This document shows positions 1 through 9,300 of a stretch of 64,000 nucleotides of DNA, one piece after another. The first letter of the stretch is position 1; the number at the start of each line of letters is the position of its first letter. The DNA is from Bacillus nakamurai (lineage in GTDB: Bacteria; Bacillota; Bacilli; Bacillales; Bacillaceae): NCBI RefSeq assembly GCF_001584325.1, contig NZ_LSAZ01000011.1, positions 62,001 to 126,000 on the forward strand. Reading direction: 5' to 3'. A program made the translations under genes and the position numbers. The notes beneath the pieces were generated by a model. That model searched no databases, had not been told where the DNA came from, and worked only from the letters and a program-made list of their open reading frames with translations.

Positions 1-1
1 C

Positions 2-352
2 ACAGGCATGATTCAAACGATGACTGTGAACAAAGACACGATGAAACAGGCAACGAAACAAGACTTTTCAAACGCGACTGAACTTGCGGACTATTTAGCG
101 AAAAAGGGCATGCCGTTCAGGGAAGCTCATGAAGTGGTCGGAAAGCTTGTGTACACCTGCATTGAAAAAGGCATCTATTTAAGCGACATGGCGTTTGAAG
201 ATTTCCTTCAGGCCAGCAGTCTCTTTGAGGAGGATATTTACACTGTTCTCGATCCTTACCATGCAGTGGAAAAAAGAATGAGCGCCGGCGGAACGGGCTT
301 TCAACAGGTAGAGCAGGCACTCGTAAAAGCAAAAGCTTGCGCAGGTTGTTAA
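2..352 (+). CDS. argH: Argininosuccinate lyase, C-terminal part (5' end outside window)
   Basis: This is the C-terminal portion (about 116 residues) of argininosuccinate lyase, which splits argininosuccinate into arginine and fumarate in the last step of arginine synthesis. The frame is already open at the window edge. Recognisable family segments are [15 protein letters not shown] and the tail [17 protein letters not shown], typical of the last quarter of ArgH. The catalytic residues lie upstream of the window. The stop is followed by about 70 bases and then the small gene ytzD. No clear terminator separates them, so readthrough is possible. Confidence 0.93.
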   Translation, partial: TGMIQTMTVNKDTMKQATKQDFSNATELADYLAKKGMPFREAHEVVGKLVYTCIEKGIYLSDMAFEDFLQASSLFEEDIYTVLDPYHAVEKRMSAGGTGFQQVEQALVKAKACAGC

Positions 353-425
353 TATGTTAAAATTTCCTTCATAATTTCCCGTCATACAAGACACCCTACA
401 TCTATACTGATGGGAGGTAGAAGGC

Positions 426-557
426 ATGCGCAAAGAACAAGAACGTTATATTTATGATGAAAAAGAAAGCGAAGAAACGGCCCGGCTCATTTCAGAGGCA
501 TACCAAAGCGGTTATGTCGGAATGGAGGAAGCCGCCGCTTCGCCTTCTGAAGATTAA
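426..557 (+). CDS. ytzD: Small acidic protein YtzD-like, 43 aa
   Basis: A 43-residue open frame starting MRKEQERYIYDEKESEE and ending EAAASPSED. It is very acidic, with no membrane segment or recognised domain. A good Shine-Dalgarno sequence (GGGAGG at about 411-416) precedes the ATG, and a terminator follows the stop at once, so it looks like a real gene. The position after argH matches the small gene called ytzD in B. subtilis; that name rests on position and size only. Function unknown. Confidence 0.7.
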   Translation: MRKEQERYIYDEKESEETARLISEAYQSGYVGMEEAAASPSED

Positions 558-583
558 GCTGTCTGGACAGACGGCTTTTTTTT
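556..583 (+). terminator. Rho-independent terminator after ytzD
   Basis: The stem AGCTGTCT/AGACGGCT has a short GGAC loop and is followed by eight T residues. Confidence 0.8.
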
Positions 584-688
584 CGTCCAAGTGAAGTGCA
601 AAAAAGTGATATTGCCGCCTGTTTATAGTAAAGTAGAGGGAGAAATGACTTAATGGAAGCGGCGACGTTGCCTGGGGAGGGTATTCAT

Positions 689-1456
689 GTGCGACATGCT
701 TTAATTACTGCCGGTACAAAGGGATTAGGCCGGAAAGTGACTGAAATGCTGCTGGAAAAAGGCTTCTCCGTCACGGTGAATTACAGACAGGACGAAGAAG
801 CAGTCGCTTGTCTGAAGGCTGATTATCCCCAGTGCCATGACAGACTGCAATTCGTAAAGGGTGATGTCACCCGAAAGGATGATCTGATGCGGATTGCCGA
901 TGCAGCCCTTCAGCGGTTTGGGAGGATTGACATCCTTATAAACAATGCCGGGCCGTACATATTTGAGCGAAAAAAGCTTGCCGATTACTCAGATGAGGAA
1001 TGGTACGGCATGCTGGAAGGAAATTTAAGCGCTGTTTTTCATTTGTTTAAAGCGGTCATTCCCGTTATGAGAAAACAGCGGTTCGGCCGGATTATTACAT
1101 ACGGCTTCCAAGGGGCTGCCCATGCGCCCGGCTGGCTTCACCGATCCGCTTTCGGAGCTGCAAAGGTCGGCTTAGCTTCGCTGACCAAAACCATTGCGAT
1201 TGAAGAGGCTGAATCCGGTATTACGGCCAACATGGTCTGTCCGGGTGATATCGTAGGGGACATGAAGGAAGCATCCATAGAGGAAGCGAGACTGAAAATC
1301 GGCAAGGAAAATACGCCGATAGGAAGATCCGGAACCGGGGAAGATATTGCGAGAATCATCGCATTTTTATGTGAGGAAGACTCCGATCTTATAACCGGAA
1401 CCGTCATTGAAGCCACAGGGGGGCTTAATGTGATTAACAGGCATCAATCCTTGTAA
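689..1456 (+). CDS. ytkK: Short-chain dehydrogenase/reductase YtkK
   Basis: A 255-residue SDR-family NAD(P)-dependent oxidoreductase; substrate unknown. Visible family marks are the N-terminal nucleotide-binding ALITAGTKGLGRKV (a TxxxGxG type), the NNAG motif at LINNAGPY, and a C-terminal VCPGDI-V segment. In the catalytic region a YxxxK pattern is not evident: the segment reads HRSAFGAAKVGLASLTK, so the usual Tyr appears to be replaced by Phe, which may make it an atypical SDR. I chose the GTG at 689 because GGGGAGGG lies 7 bases upstream and the length then matches the B. subtilis protein. An in-frame ATG at 653 has no ribosome site. Confidence 0.88.
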   Translation: MRHALITAGTKGLGRKVTEMLLEKGFSVTVNYRQDEEAVACLKADYPQCHDRLQFVKGDVTRKDDLMRIADAALQRFGRIDILINNAGPYIFERKKLADYSDEEWYGMLEGNLSAVFHLFKAVIPVMRKQRFGRIITYGFQGAAHAPGWLHRSAFGAAKVGLASLTKTIAIEEAESGITANMVCPGDIVGDMKEASIEEARLKIGKENTPIGRSGTGEDIARIIAFLCEEDSDLITGTVIEATGGLNVINRHQSL

Positions 1457-1519
1457 GTTTTTCGGCTTGTCAAAAAGGGAACTTGATAAACACAAAATTT
1501 TTAATGAGGTGAAAAACCG

Positions 1520-2206
1520 ATGAAAGTGACGTATTACGGACATTCTGTCATTCATGTGGAAACAAAAACGCATAACATTATTTTCGATCCGTTTTTAACC
1601 GGAAACAGCCTGACTGACCTGAAGCCGGAAGAGGTCAAAGCGGATGTGATCCTGCTCACTCACGGGCACAATGACCATGTCGGAGATACAGAGCAAATTG
1701 CCAAACAAAATGATGCGCTTGTCATCGCACCGAACGAGCTGGCTGTTTATCTCGGCTTTAAGGGTTTAAATGTTCATCCGATGCATATCGGCGGCTCGCG
1801 CCAATTTGATTTCGGCAAAGTTAAACTGACGCAGGCGTTCCACGGATCAGCCGTCACTGATGAAGAAAATAAAACCATCACATACACGGGAATGCCATCG
1901 GGAATTTTATTGACAATCGACGGAAAAACCATTTTCCACGCCGGTGATACGGCGCTGTTCTCCGATATGAAATTGATCGGGGAATTAAACCACATTGATC
2001 TGGCCTTTCTGCCGATCGGCGACAACTTCACGATGGGGCCGGAGGACGCGAAGCTTGCAGCTGAATGGCTGAGAGCGAAACAGGTGGTTCCCGTTCATTA
2101 CAATACTTTCCCTGTCATTGAGCAAGACCCTGACGCTTTCGCTGAAAGCCTGCCGGGCGGCGTCGGCAAAGTCATGGCGGCCGGCGAGTCAATTGAGCTT
2201 GTCTGA
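1520..2206 (+). CDS. ytkL: UPF0173 metal-dependent hydrolase YtkL
   Basis: A 228-residue metallo-beta-lactamase-fold hydrolase of the UPF0173 family. The metal-binding HxHxDH motif is [11 protein letters not shown] (His48, His50, Asp52, His53). Later ligands are probably in FHAGDTAL and in the VPVHYNTFP segment near the C-terminus. It is cytosolic with no signal peptide, and its substrate is not known. The ATG follows GAGGTG at a good distance. A strong terminator follows, so it may be transcribed alone or with ytkK. Confidence 0.92.
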   Translation: MKVTYYGHSVIHVETKTHNIIFDPFLTGNSLTDLKPEEVKADVILLTHGHNDHVGDTEQIAKQNDALVIAPNELAVYLGFKGLNVHPMHIGGSRQFDFGKVKLTQAFHGSAVTDEENKTITYTGMPSGILLTIDGKTIFHAGDTALFSDMKLIGELNHIDLAFLPIGDNFTMGPEDAKLAAEWLRAKQVVPVHYNTFPVIEQDPDAFAESLPGGVGKVMAAGESIELV

Positions 2207-2227
2207 CGTCTGAACGAACATAAACTG

Positions 2228-2260
2228 ACCTTCTGAATCAACGCATTCAGAAGGTTTTTT
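2228..2260 (+). terminator. Terminator after ytkL
   Basis: A perfect stem ACCTTCTGAAT/ATTCAGAAGGT with a short loop and six T residues. Confidence 0.9.
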
Positions 2261-2352
2261 GGTGAGGCCGTCTTTTTTCGGACGCCTCATTGCGAATGAA
2301 TCCCCCGTACCCTTATAATAAAAACAGAAGACTGTCCTTAGAGGTGAAAGGC

Positions 2353-3672
2353 TTGGCAACAAAGCATGAACAAATACTATCTTACATAGATTCGCTGCCT
2401 GTCGGTGAGAAAATTTCGGTCAGAAGAATTGCAAAAGAGATGAAAGTCAGTGAAGGAACGGCTTACAGAGCCATAAAGGAAGCCGAAAATAAAGGCTTTG
2501 TTTCCACGATTGAACGTGTGGGGACGATCCGCATTGAACAGAAGAAAAAAGAAAATATTGAAAAGCTGACATACGCAGAGGTTGTCAATGTAATAGACGG
2601 CCAGGTGCTCGGCGGACGGGCGGGCCTCCATAAAACATTAAATAAATTTGTGATCGGAGCGATGGAGCTTGACGCGATGATGCGCTATACGGCGGCGGGG
2701 AACCTATTAATTGTTGGAAATAGAATCAACGCCCACCGTCAAGCGCTTGAGGCAGGCGCGGCTGTATTGGTAACCGGCGGCTTTAACACCGATGACAGCA
2801 TCATTCAGCTTGCCGATGAATTGGAGCTGCCGATTCTATCCACGAGCTATGATACCTTTACGGTTGCGGCGATGATAAACCGGGCAATCTATGACCAGCT
2901 GATTAAAAAAGAAATTGTGCTTGTGGAAGACATTTTGACGCCGGCAGAAAGAACGGTCACGCTCTCTCCTAAGGATAAGCTGGAAAAATGGTACGAAAAA
3001 AACTTTGAAACCGGCCACGGCCGCTTTCCGGTCATCGATCAGCATATGAAAATTCACGGGATTCTGACTTCAAAAGATATCGCCGGACATGACCGGTCTG
3101 TGCCGATTGAAAAAGTAATGACGAAAAATCCGGTCACAGTGATCGGAAAAACGTCGGTTGCCTCGGCGGCTCAAATGATGGTGTGGGAAGGAATCGAAGT
3201 GCTTCCGGTTACTGACGGGCATCACAGGCTGATCGGCATGATCAGCCGTCAGGATGTCTTAAAAGCGCTTCAAATGGTTCAAAAGCAGCCCCAGGTCGGG
3301 GAAAAGCTCGATGATATCGTTTCAAGAGGATTTAAAGATGAGGAAGATGATAAACAGACTCCGGCTGTCTATCAATATGAGGTAACGCCGCAAATGACCA
3401 ATCAGCTTGGGACGATCTCTTACGGGGTGTTTACGACCATTTTAACGCAGGCCGCCAGCCGGTTTTTGCGCTCGCGCAAACGCGGAGAGCTGGTGATTGA
3501 AAGCATTACGATTTTCTTCTTAAAGCCCGTCCAGATGGAATCTGTCATTGAAGTAAAACCGCGCATTCTCGAAGCCGGCCGAAAGTTCGGAAAAATGGAA
3601 GTGGAAGTGTCAAGCCAAAGCGGCATCGTATCAAAAGCGATGCTGATGGTGCAGCTGATGGAGAGAAGTTAA
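2353..3672 (+). CDS. ytoI: YtoI: HTH, DRTGG, CBS pair and hotdog domains
   Basis: A 439-residue multidomain cytosolic protein. In order it has an N-terminal winged-helix region (about 1-70, VRRIAKEMKVSEGTAYRAIK), a DRTGG-like domain (about 80-190), two CBS repeats that usually bind adenosyl ligands (about 195-310, e.g. VMTKNPVTVIG and HRLIGMISRQDVLKAL), and a C-terminal hotdog/thioesterase-like domain (about 340-435). This suggests a nucleotide-sensing regulator, but no target is known. The TTG start at 2353 is preceded by GAGGTG and gives the length of the B. subtilis protein; a longer start at 2290 lacks a ribosome site. Confidence 0.87.
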   Translation: MATKHEQILSYIDSLPVGEKISVRRIAKEMKVSEGTAYRAIKEAENKGFVSTIERVGTIRIEQKKKENIEKLTYAEVVNVIDGQVLGGRAGLHKTLNKFVIGAMELDAMMRYTAAGNLLIVGNRINAHRQALEAGAAVLVTGGFNTDDSIIQLADELELPILSTSYDTFTVAAMINRAIYDQLIKKEIVLVEDILTPAERTVTLSPKDKLEKWYEKNFETGHGRFPVIDQHMKIHGILTSKDIAGHDRSVPIEKVMTKNPVTVIGKTSVASAAQMMVWEGIEVLPVTDGHHRLIGMISRQDVLKALQMVQKQPQVGEKLDDIVSRGFKDEEDDKQTPAVYQYEVTPQMTNQLGTISYGVFTTILTQAASRFLRSRKRGELVIESITIFFLKPVQMESVIEVKPRILEAGRKFGKMEVEVSSQSGIVSKAMLMVQLMERS

Positions 3673-3700
3673 GGGACGCTGTCAGGTCCCTTGGCCTTCA

Positions 3701-4003
3701 TTACGCGTGGTCCCTCTCCGCTTCTTTTGCATGGATGGGTTCATAATGTTTATAGGCTTTATACCCAGCCCATGCGCTGCCTGCCCCTATTAAAATGAAG
3801 ACGCCGCCGATGACGAGGGTTAAGACTGAATGAAATAAAATCATTTGGTTTATCCCGTACAGCAGCACCAGCGCGCCTAACGCCATACTAGATTTAGCCG
3901 AAAAACATTCCTTTTCCAGCGCCCGTTTTGTCCGAACGCCCTTTACTTTGTAATAGATGTAAAAGCAGGCAGAAAGCCCGATGAGAAAAACAAAAACCAG
4001 CAT
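3701..4003 (-). CDS. ytpI: YtpI family membrane protein, 100 aa
   Basis: A 100-residue small membrane protein with about three hydrophobic segments: N-terminal MLVFVFLIGLSACFYIYY, a central pair around MALGALVLLYGINQMILF, and VLTLVIGGVFILIGAG. The tail is charged (HAKEAERDHA). It is convergent with ytoI. GGAGG lies upstream of the ATG on the minus strand. It is conserved in position in B. subtilis; function unknown. Confidence 0.85.
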   Translation of the reverse strand: MLVFVFLIGLSACFYIYYKVKGVRTKRALEKECFSAKSSMALGALVLLYGINQMILFHSVLTLVIGGVFILIGAGSAWAGYKAYKHYEPIHAKEAERDHA

Positions 4004-4121
4004 AAATGAAATCCTCCATTGTATGAGTTTACGAAACCGTTACACCTGTCTTGCCGAAAGATTTTCCTTTTCCGTAAGCAAAGAGTATGATTAAATGAAT
4101 AAAAACAAAAAGGAGTAAAAG

Positions 4122-5063
4122 ATGAAATCCGAACTGATCAGAACCATATCATTATATGACACCATTATCTTACATAGACATGTGAGGCCTGACCCAGACG
4201 CTTACGGATCACAGTGCGGCCTTACGGAAATCCTGCGGGAAACGTATCCTGAAAAAAATATTTTTGCCGTCGGACAGCCTGAGCCGTCCTTGTCTTTCTT
4301 ATATTCCCTCGATGAGGTGGATGACGAAACATATAAAGATGCTCTTGTCATCGTATGTGACACCGCAAATCAAGGGCGTGTCGACGATCAGCGCTACCAT
4401 TCCGGCGCAAAGCTCATGAAAATAGATCACCATCCAAATGAAGATCCGTATGGCGATCTTATATGGGTCGATACGAATGCAAGCTCCGTAAGCGAAATGA
4501 TCTATGAACTGTACCTGGAAGGAAAGCAGCACGGCTGGAAACTGAACACGAAAGCAGCTGAGCTGATCTACGCGGGTATCGTCGGTGATACGGGACGCTT
4601 CTTATTCCCGAACACAACAAAAAAGACATTAAAATACGCGGGAGAGCTCATTGAGTTCCCATTTTCATCCTCGGAGCTATTTAATCAATTGTATGAAACA
4701 AAATTGAATGTGGTGAAGCTGAACGGCTTTATTTATCAAAATGTGTCATTGTCTGAAAACGGCGTTGCTTCCGTTTTCATTAAGAAAGACATACTGGAGA
4801 CATATGGGACAACCGCTTCTGAAGCGTCGCAGCTTGTCGGAACGCTTGGAAATATTTCAGGTATTCGCGCATGGGTGTTTTTCGTAGAAGAAGACGATCA
4901 AATCAGAGTCCGGTTCCGCTCAAAAGGACCGGTCATTAATGGAATTGCCCGAAAATACAATGGCGGGGGGCATCCGCTCGCAGCCGGCGCGTCCATCTAC
5001 AGCTGGGACGAAACCGAGCCGATTTTGGCTGATCTGGAAGAGTTATGTAACGAACACAAGTAG
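4122..5063 (+). CDS. nrnA: Bifunctional oligoribonuclease / pAp phosphatase NrnA
   Basis: A 313-residue DHH/DHHA1 phosphoesterase. The family degrades 2-5 nt RNA fragments and hydrolyses 3'-phosphoadenosine 5'-phosphate, replacing E. coli Orn and CysQ. Visible motifs are HVRPDPDAYGS (about 20-30), the Asp of VIVCDTANQGR, the DHHP motif in MKIDHHPNEDPYG (about residue 105), GIVGDTGRFLF, and the C-terminal DHHA1 glycine box YNGGGHPLAAGA that holds the RNA substrate. AAAGGAG precedes the ATG. Formerly ytqI. Confidence 0.95.
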   Translation: MKSELIRTISLYDTIILHRHVRPDPDAYGSQCGLTEILRETYPEKNIFAVGQPEPSLSFLYSLDEVDDETYKDALVIVCDTANQGRVDDQRYHSGAKLMKIDHHPNEDPYGDLIWVDTNASSVSEMIYELYLEGKQHGWKLNTKAAELIYAGIVGDTGRFLFPNTTKKTLKYAGELIEFPFSSSELFNQLYETKLNVVKLNGFIYQNVSLSENGVASVFIKKDILETYGTTASEASQLVGTLGNISGIRAWVFFVEEDDQIRVRFRSKGPVINGIARKYNGGGHPLAAGASIYSWDETEPILADLEELCNEHK

Positions 5064-5083
5064 AGGGGAGACCCTCTTTCTTA
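5063..5083. terminator. Short hairpin between nrnA and ytzJ
   Basis: GAGGG-GAGA-CCCTC followed by TTTCTT. A small but plausible terminator for nrnA that overlaps the 3' end of the convergent gene ytzJ. Confidence 0.4.
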
Positions 5084-5272
5084 GTGTTCATCTGTCAAGG
5101 GGATGAACCAGCAGCCGAATTCAGTCAGGTCTTCATAGACGCGGAGATTATAGATTTGGAGTTCTTTTTTTATGAGGGAAGCGAGTGTGTCTGTTTCTGC
5201 ATATGCGGAATAGCCTTGTTTGATTCGGTCTGCGTGATCCTTTGCTAATCGTCGTTCACTAAAAACCTCCAT
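5081..5272 (-). CDS. ytzJ: Small protein YtzJ-like, 63 aa
   Basis: A 63-residue soluble protein, MEVFSERRLAKDHADRIKQ... to WFIPLTDEH, rich in charged residues and without a membrane segment. GGGAGG precedes the ATG on the minus strand at a normal spacing. It lies upstream of the sporulation pair ytrHI on the same strand, where B. subtilis carries ytzJ; the name is from position. Function unknown. Confidence 0.72.
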   Translation of the reverse strand: MEVFSERRLAKDHADRIKQGYSAYAETDTLASLIKKELQIYNLRVYEDLTEFGCWFIPLTDEH

Positions 5273-5377
5273 TTTCCCTTCCTCCCTTCAGATTCATTGA
5301 AAATGTCTCACTTACAGTTTATAAAAAAGCGGAGAAAAAAGCGACAGATCTTTGGAAAATTTTTAAAAATGACATAT

Positions 5378-5881
5378 TTACGTCGCAAAAGAAATATTAA
5401 TTTCGACAGACAATCTCGTGTAAATCGTCAGTTCTTTCACCTCAGCTTTGTATTCCTTCTCATTTATGGTGTACACTTTGTTTTCAATCGTCCGTTTTAA
5501 AAGCTCCTTTGTTTTATACACACTTTCAATATCTTTTGTGATGACCTCAGAGATATTATCTTTTACATGCTCTTCGAATTTCATTTTGTCAGGCTGCGAA
5601 ATTTTATATTTTTCGCCGTTAAGCAGTTTAATATCAACACTTTGGATCAGCAGCCTTTTTTTATTGTCTTCATTTAATTTATGAAGATCTTCCTGATAGA
5701 TGGAAATCTGAGTCTTTAAATCTCGCATATGCTCCTGCTGTTTTTCGATTATCGTCACCTGCTCTTCCTGAAACGTTCCGTATGTAAACAGGAAAAACAG
5801 CCAGCTGACTGCGGCGCCGCACATCATCCCCGCAAAAAAACGCTGCCACCCCGGTTTTTTATAATACTCGGGAATTCTCAT
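5378..5881 (-). CDS. ytrI: Sporulation membrane protein YtrI
   Basis: A 167-residue protein. After MRIPEYYKKPGWQRF comes one transmembrane helix (about 16-36, FFAGMMCGAAVSWLFFLFTYG), then a long charged coiled-coil-like segment (about 40-90, IIEKQQEHMRDLKTQISIY) and a C-terminal domain, probably outside the mother-cell membrane. In B. subtilis ytrHI is expressed in the mother cell and contributes to spore formation. I chose the start at 5881, overlapping the ytrH stop by four bases (ATGA). An in-frame start eight codons earlier lies inside ytrH. Confidence 0.88.
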   Translation of the reverse strand: MRIPEYYKKPGWQRFFAGMMCGAAVSWLFFLFTYGTFQEEQVTIIEKQQEHMRDLKTQISIYQEDLHKLNEDNKKRLLIQSVDIKLLNGEKYKISQPDKMKFEEHVKDNISEVITKDIESVYKTKELLKRTIENKVYTINEKEYKAEVKELTIYTRLSVEINISFAT

Positions 5882-6216
5882 GAAATATTCTCCTGGGTCA
5901 GCCATGAAATAATCAGCCAGCCGGTTTGGGCGCCGCCCATGGCTGAGATGATCAAAAGAAGCTGTTTGAAAATGTCTCGCGTATTCCCTTCTAAAATTCC
6001 TCTTTCAAAGCTGTACACCGCGTCAAACGTCCCTCCGATGGCCGCAACGAGCGCCCAGATTTTCAGCCTGTTCGCCAGTTTCGTAATCGCTGTAAGCGGA
6101 GCCTCGCCTGATAAATAAGCGCCGACGCCGCCGATCAGCGCACCGCCGAACAAAACACCGAGCGCGATAAAATAACTATTAATGAAATTTGCCATAAAGC
6201 CCGCTTCCTGATCCAT
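5878..6216 (-). CDS. ytrH: Sporulation membrane protein YtrH
   Basis: A 112-residue membrane protein with about three helices: NSYFIALGVLFGGALIGGVG, IWALVAAIGGTFDAVYSF and LLLIISAMGGAQTGWLII. It is the first gene of the ytrHI pair and ends with the ATGA overlap that couples it to ytrI. The ribosome site GGTGAGGTGG fits the ATG at 6216 best; a GTG two codons earlier (6222) is too close to it. Role in sporulation is known from B. subtilis; mechanism is not. Confidence 0.87.
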   Translation of the reverse strand: MDQEAGFMANFINSYFIALGVLFGGALIGGVGAYLSGEAPLTAITKLANRLKIWALVAAIGGTFDAVYSFERGILEGNTRDIFKQLLLIISAMGGAQTGWLIISWLTQENIS

Positions 6217-6288
6217 ATTCACACCACCTCACCTTACTATCATATTGAAGGACACGGACAAGTATGATGATGAGTCAAAAAAGAACAT

Positions 6289-6317
6289 TTGTTTCTTATG
6301 AAAACCCGTCTTATAAT
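6289..6317 (+). promoter_or_regulatory. SigA-type promoter for dnaE
   Basis: TTGTTT (6289-6294), 17-base spacer, perfect TATAAT (6312-6317), about 45 bases before the dnaE start. Confidence 0.65.
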
Positions 6318-6361
6318 GTAGAAAGACAAAAATGAACGTATACGAGAAAGGGGTGGCGGCT

Positions 6362-9300
6362 TTGTCTTTTGTTCACCTGCAAGTACATAGCGGCTACAGT
6401 CTGTTAAACAGCGCCGCTTCTGTGAAAGAGCTTGTCAAAGAGGCCGGCGCGCTCGGGTATTCATCTTTGGCGCTGACTGACGAGAATGTCATGTACGGCG
6501 CCATTGAGTTTTATAAAGCGTGCAAGGCAAACGGAATCAAGCCGATTATCGGGCTGACGGCATCTATTTACACGGATGAATCCGAACTTGAAGCCTTCCC
6601 GCTTGTTCTTTTGGCGGCGACCAATGCCGGTTATCAAAACCTGCTGAAGATTTCAAGCGCGCTGCAATCCAAGTCAAAAGGCGGCATTAAACAAAAATGG
6701 ATGAAAAGTTATCATGAGGGGCTGATCGCCATTACGCCCGGTGAAAAAGGGTATATTGAAACCTTGCTGCAAGCGGGGCAGTTTGAAAAAGCGGCTCAAA
6801 CCGCTGAAGAATTCCGGGCGCTGTTTGGAGAAGGACGGTTTTACTTAGGGTACCAGCCGTTTAAAGACAATGAGACATTATCAGAAGATATTCTCCGGCT
6901 GTCCAGAGAAACGGAAATCGCTGTCTGCGCAACCGGGGATGTTCATTATATACGTAAAGAAGATCAAGATGCCTACCGCTGTCTTTGTGCCATTAAAGCC
7001 GGGGAAAAATGGGCCGATCTCAGCGGGGGGATGCCCGGCTTACATTTAAGATCGCCTGAGGAGATGAGGGAGCTTTACGCCGAGCATCCGGAAGCGCTGG
7101 AGGCATCAGCACATATCGCAAAGCAGTGCCATGTCGATGTCAGCCTCGGACAGACACGGCTTCCGTCATTTCCGGCGCCGAACGGAAAATCTGCGGATGA
7201 TTATTTGGCGGACGTATGCTTTGAAGGGCTGCGCCGCCGTTTTGCATCCCCCGATGATCGCGCCGTCCGCCGGCTGGAATATGAGCTGGATGTCATCAGG
7301 CGGATGAGATTCAGCGATTACTTTCTCATCGTATGGGATTTTATGAAATACGCGCATGAGCAAGGAATCGTAACCGGGCCTGGGAGAGGGTCTGCGGCAG
7401 GCTCGCTTGTTGCTTACACCCTTTTCATTACAGATGTTGATCCGCTGAAACATTCTCTGCTGTTTGAGCGGTTTCTTAATCCTGAGCGAATCAGTATGCC
7501 GGATATTGATATTGATTTTCCCGATACAAGAAGGGATGAGGTCATCCAATATGTGCAAAAGAAATACGGCAGCATGCACGTGGCTCAGATTATTACCTTC
7601 GGAACACTTGCGGCAAAGGCTGCTTTAAGAGATACCGGGAGAGTCTTCGGAATCAGCCCGAAAGAAGCCGATCAGCTCGCCCGCCTGATTCCGTCAAAAC
7701 CCGGCATGACGCTGGAGGAGGCAAGGCGACAGTCCGCACAGCTGAACCAGCGGCTTTCTGACTCCGGCGTCCTTGCCAAAATATTTCAAATCGCCAAGAA
7801 AATCGAAGGCCTTCCGAGGCATACGTCTACACATGCGGCAGGCGTCGTCCTCAGCCAAGAGCCCCTTTCTGAGATTGTTCCCCTTCAGGAAGGCCATGAA
7901 GGCGTATACTTAACGCAGTATGCGATGGATCATCTGGAGGATCTCGGCCTTTTAAAAATGGACTTTTTAGGCCTGCGTAATCTCACGCTGATCGAATCGA
8001 TTAAAACGATGATTGAAAAAGAGACAAATACTAAAATAGATTTTTCTAGGATTTCCTATCAAGATGAAAAAACCTTCACATTGCTTTCAAAAGGCGATAC
8101 GACAGGGATTTTTCAGCTTGAATCGTCAGGAATGAGGAGCGTGCTGAAGCGCCTTAAGCCAACAAGGCTTGAGGACATTGTTGCGGTTAATGCGCTGTAC
8201 AGGCCGGGCCCGATGGAAAATATCCCGTTATTCATCGACCGGAAACACGGGCGGGCGCGTGTAGAGGTTCCGCATGAAGATGTAAGAAGCATCCTGGCTG
8301 AAACATACGGCGTCATTGTCTATCAGGAGCAGATTATGATGATCGCATCGCGCATGGCGGGTTTTTCTTTAGGCGAGGCGGACCTGCTCAGACGGGCCGT
8401 CAGCAAAAAGCAGAAGGACATTCTGGACAGGGAGCGAAGCCATTTTGTTGAAGGGTGCTTAAAAAAGGAGTATTCTGTAGTCACTGCAAACGAGGTCTAC
8501 GATCTGATTGTGAAATTCGCAAACTACGGATTCAACAGAAGCCATGCTGTAGCATACAGCATGATCGGTTATCAGCTCGCGTATTTAAAGGCGCACTATC
8601 CTTTATATTTTATGTGCGGGCTTTTGACGAGCGTTATCGGCAATGAGGACAAAATATCGCAATATCTGTACGAAGCGAAGGGGAGCGGGATTGAAGTCCT
8701 TCCGCCGTCAGTGAACAGCAGCAGTTTTCCGTTCACGGTTGAAAACGGAGCCGTCAGATACAGCTTGCGCGCCATTAAAAACGTAGGTGTCTCGGCAGTG
8801 AAAGATATTTATAAAGCAAGAAAACATAAACCGTTCGAGGATCTTTTCGATTTCTGCTTTCGCTTACCTGCAAAAAGTGTAAATCGAAAAACCATCGAAG
8901 CCCTTATATTTTCTGGTGCCATGGACGAATTCAATCAAAACCGCGCGACCTTGCTTGCCTCCGTTGATGTGGCTTTAGAGCACGCCGAGCTTTTTCGTGC
9001 AGACGATGACCAGATGGGATTGTTTTTAGAAGAATCTTTTTCCATTAAGCCAAAATATGTAGAAGCCGAGGAATTTCCGCTTGTGGACATGCTTCGGTTT
9101 GAAAAAGAAGCCCTCGGCGTTTATTTCTCAAGCCATCCCTTGTCTGCCTTCAGGGACGGGCTGACGGTCCGGGGGGCGCTGCCGATAGCAGAAGCGCGGA
9201 AAATACCGAAGGGGCAGCTGTCCCTCGGCGCTTTGCTCGCCGGCATCAAAACGATTCGGACAAAGACAGGTCAGCATATGGCGTTTCTCACATTAAGCGA

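Noticed and set aside
3671-3694. Terminator between ytoI and ytpI
   Set aside because: AAGGGAC/GTCCCTT forms a hairpin but no T tract follows on either strand, so it is too weak to call.
5729-6118. 129-residue plus-strand frame over ytrHI
   Set aside because: Antisense to two coupled genes that have good starts and known family lengths.
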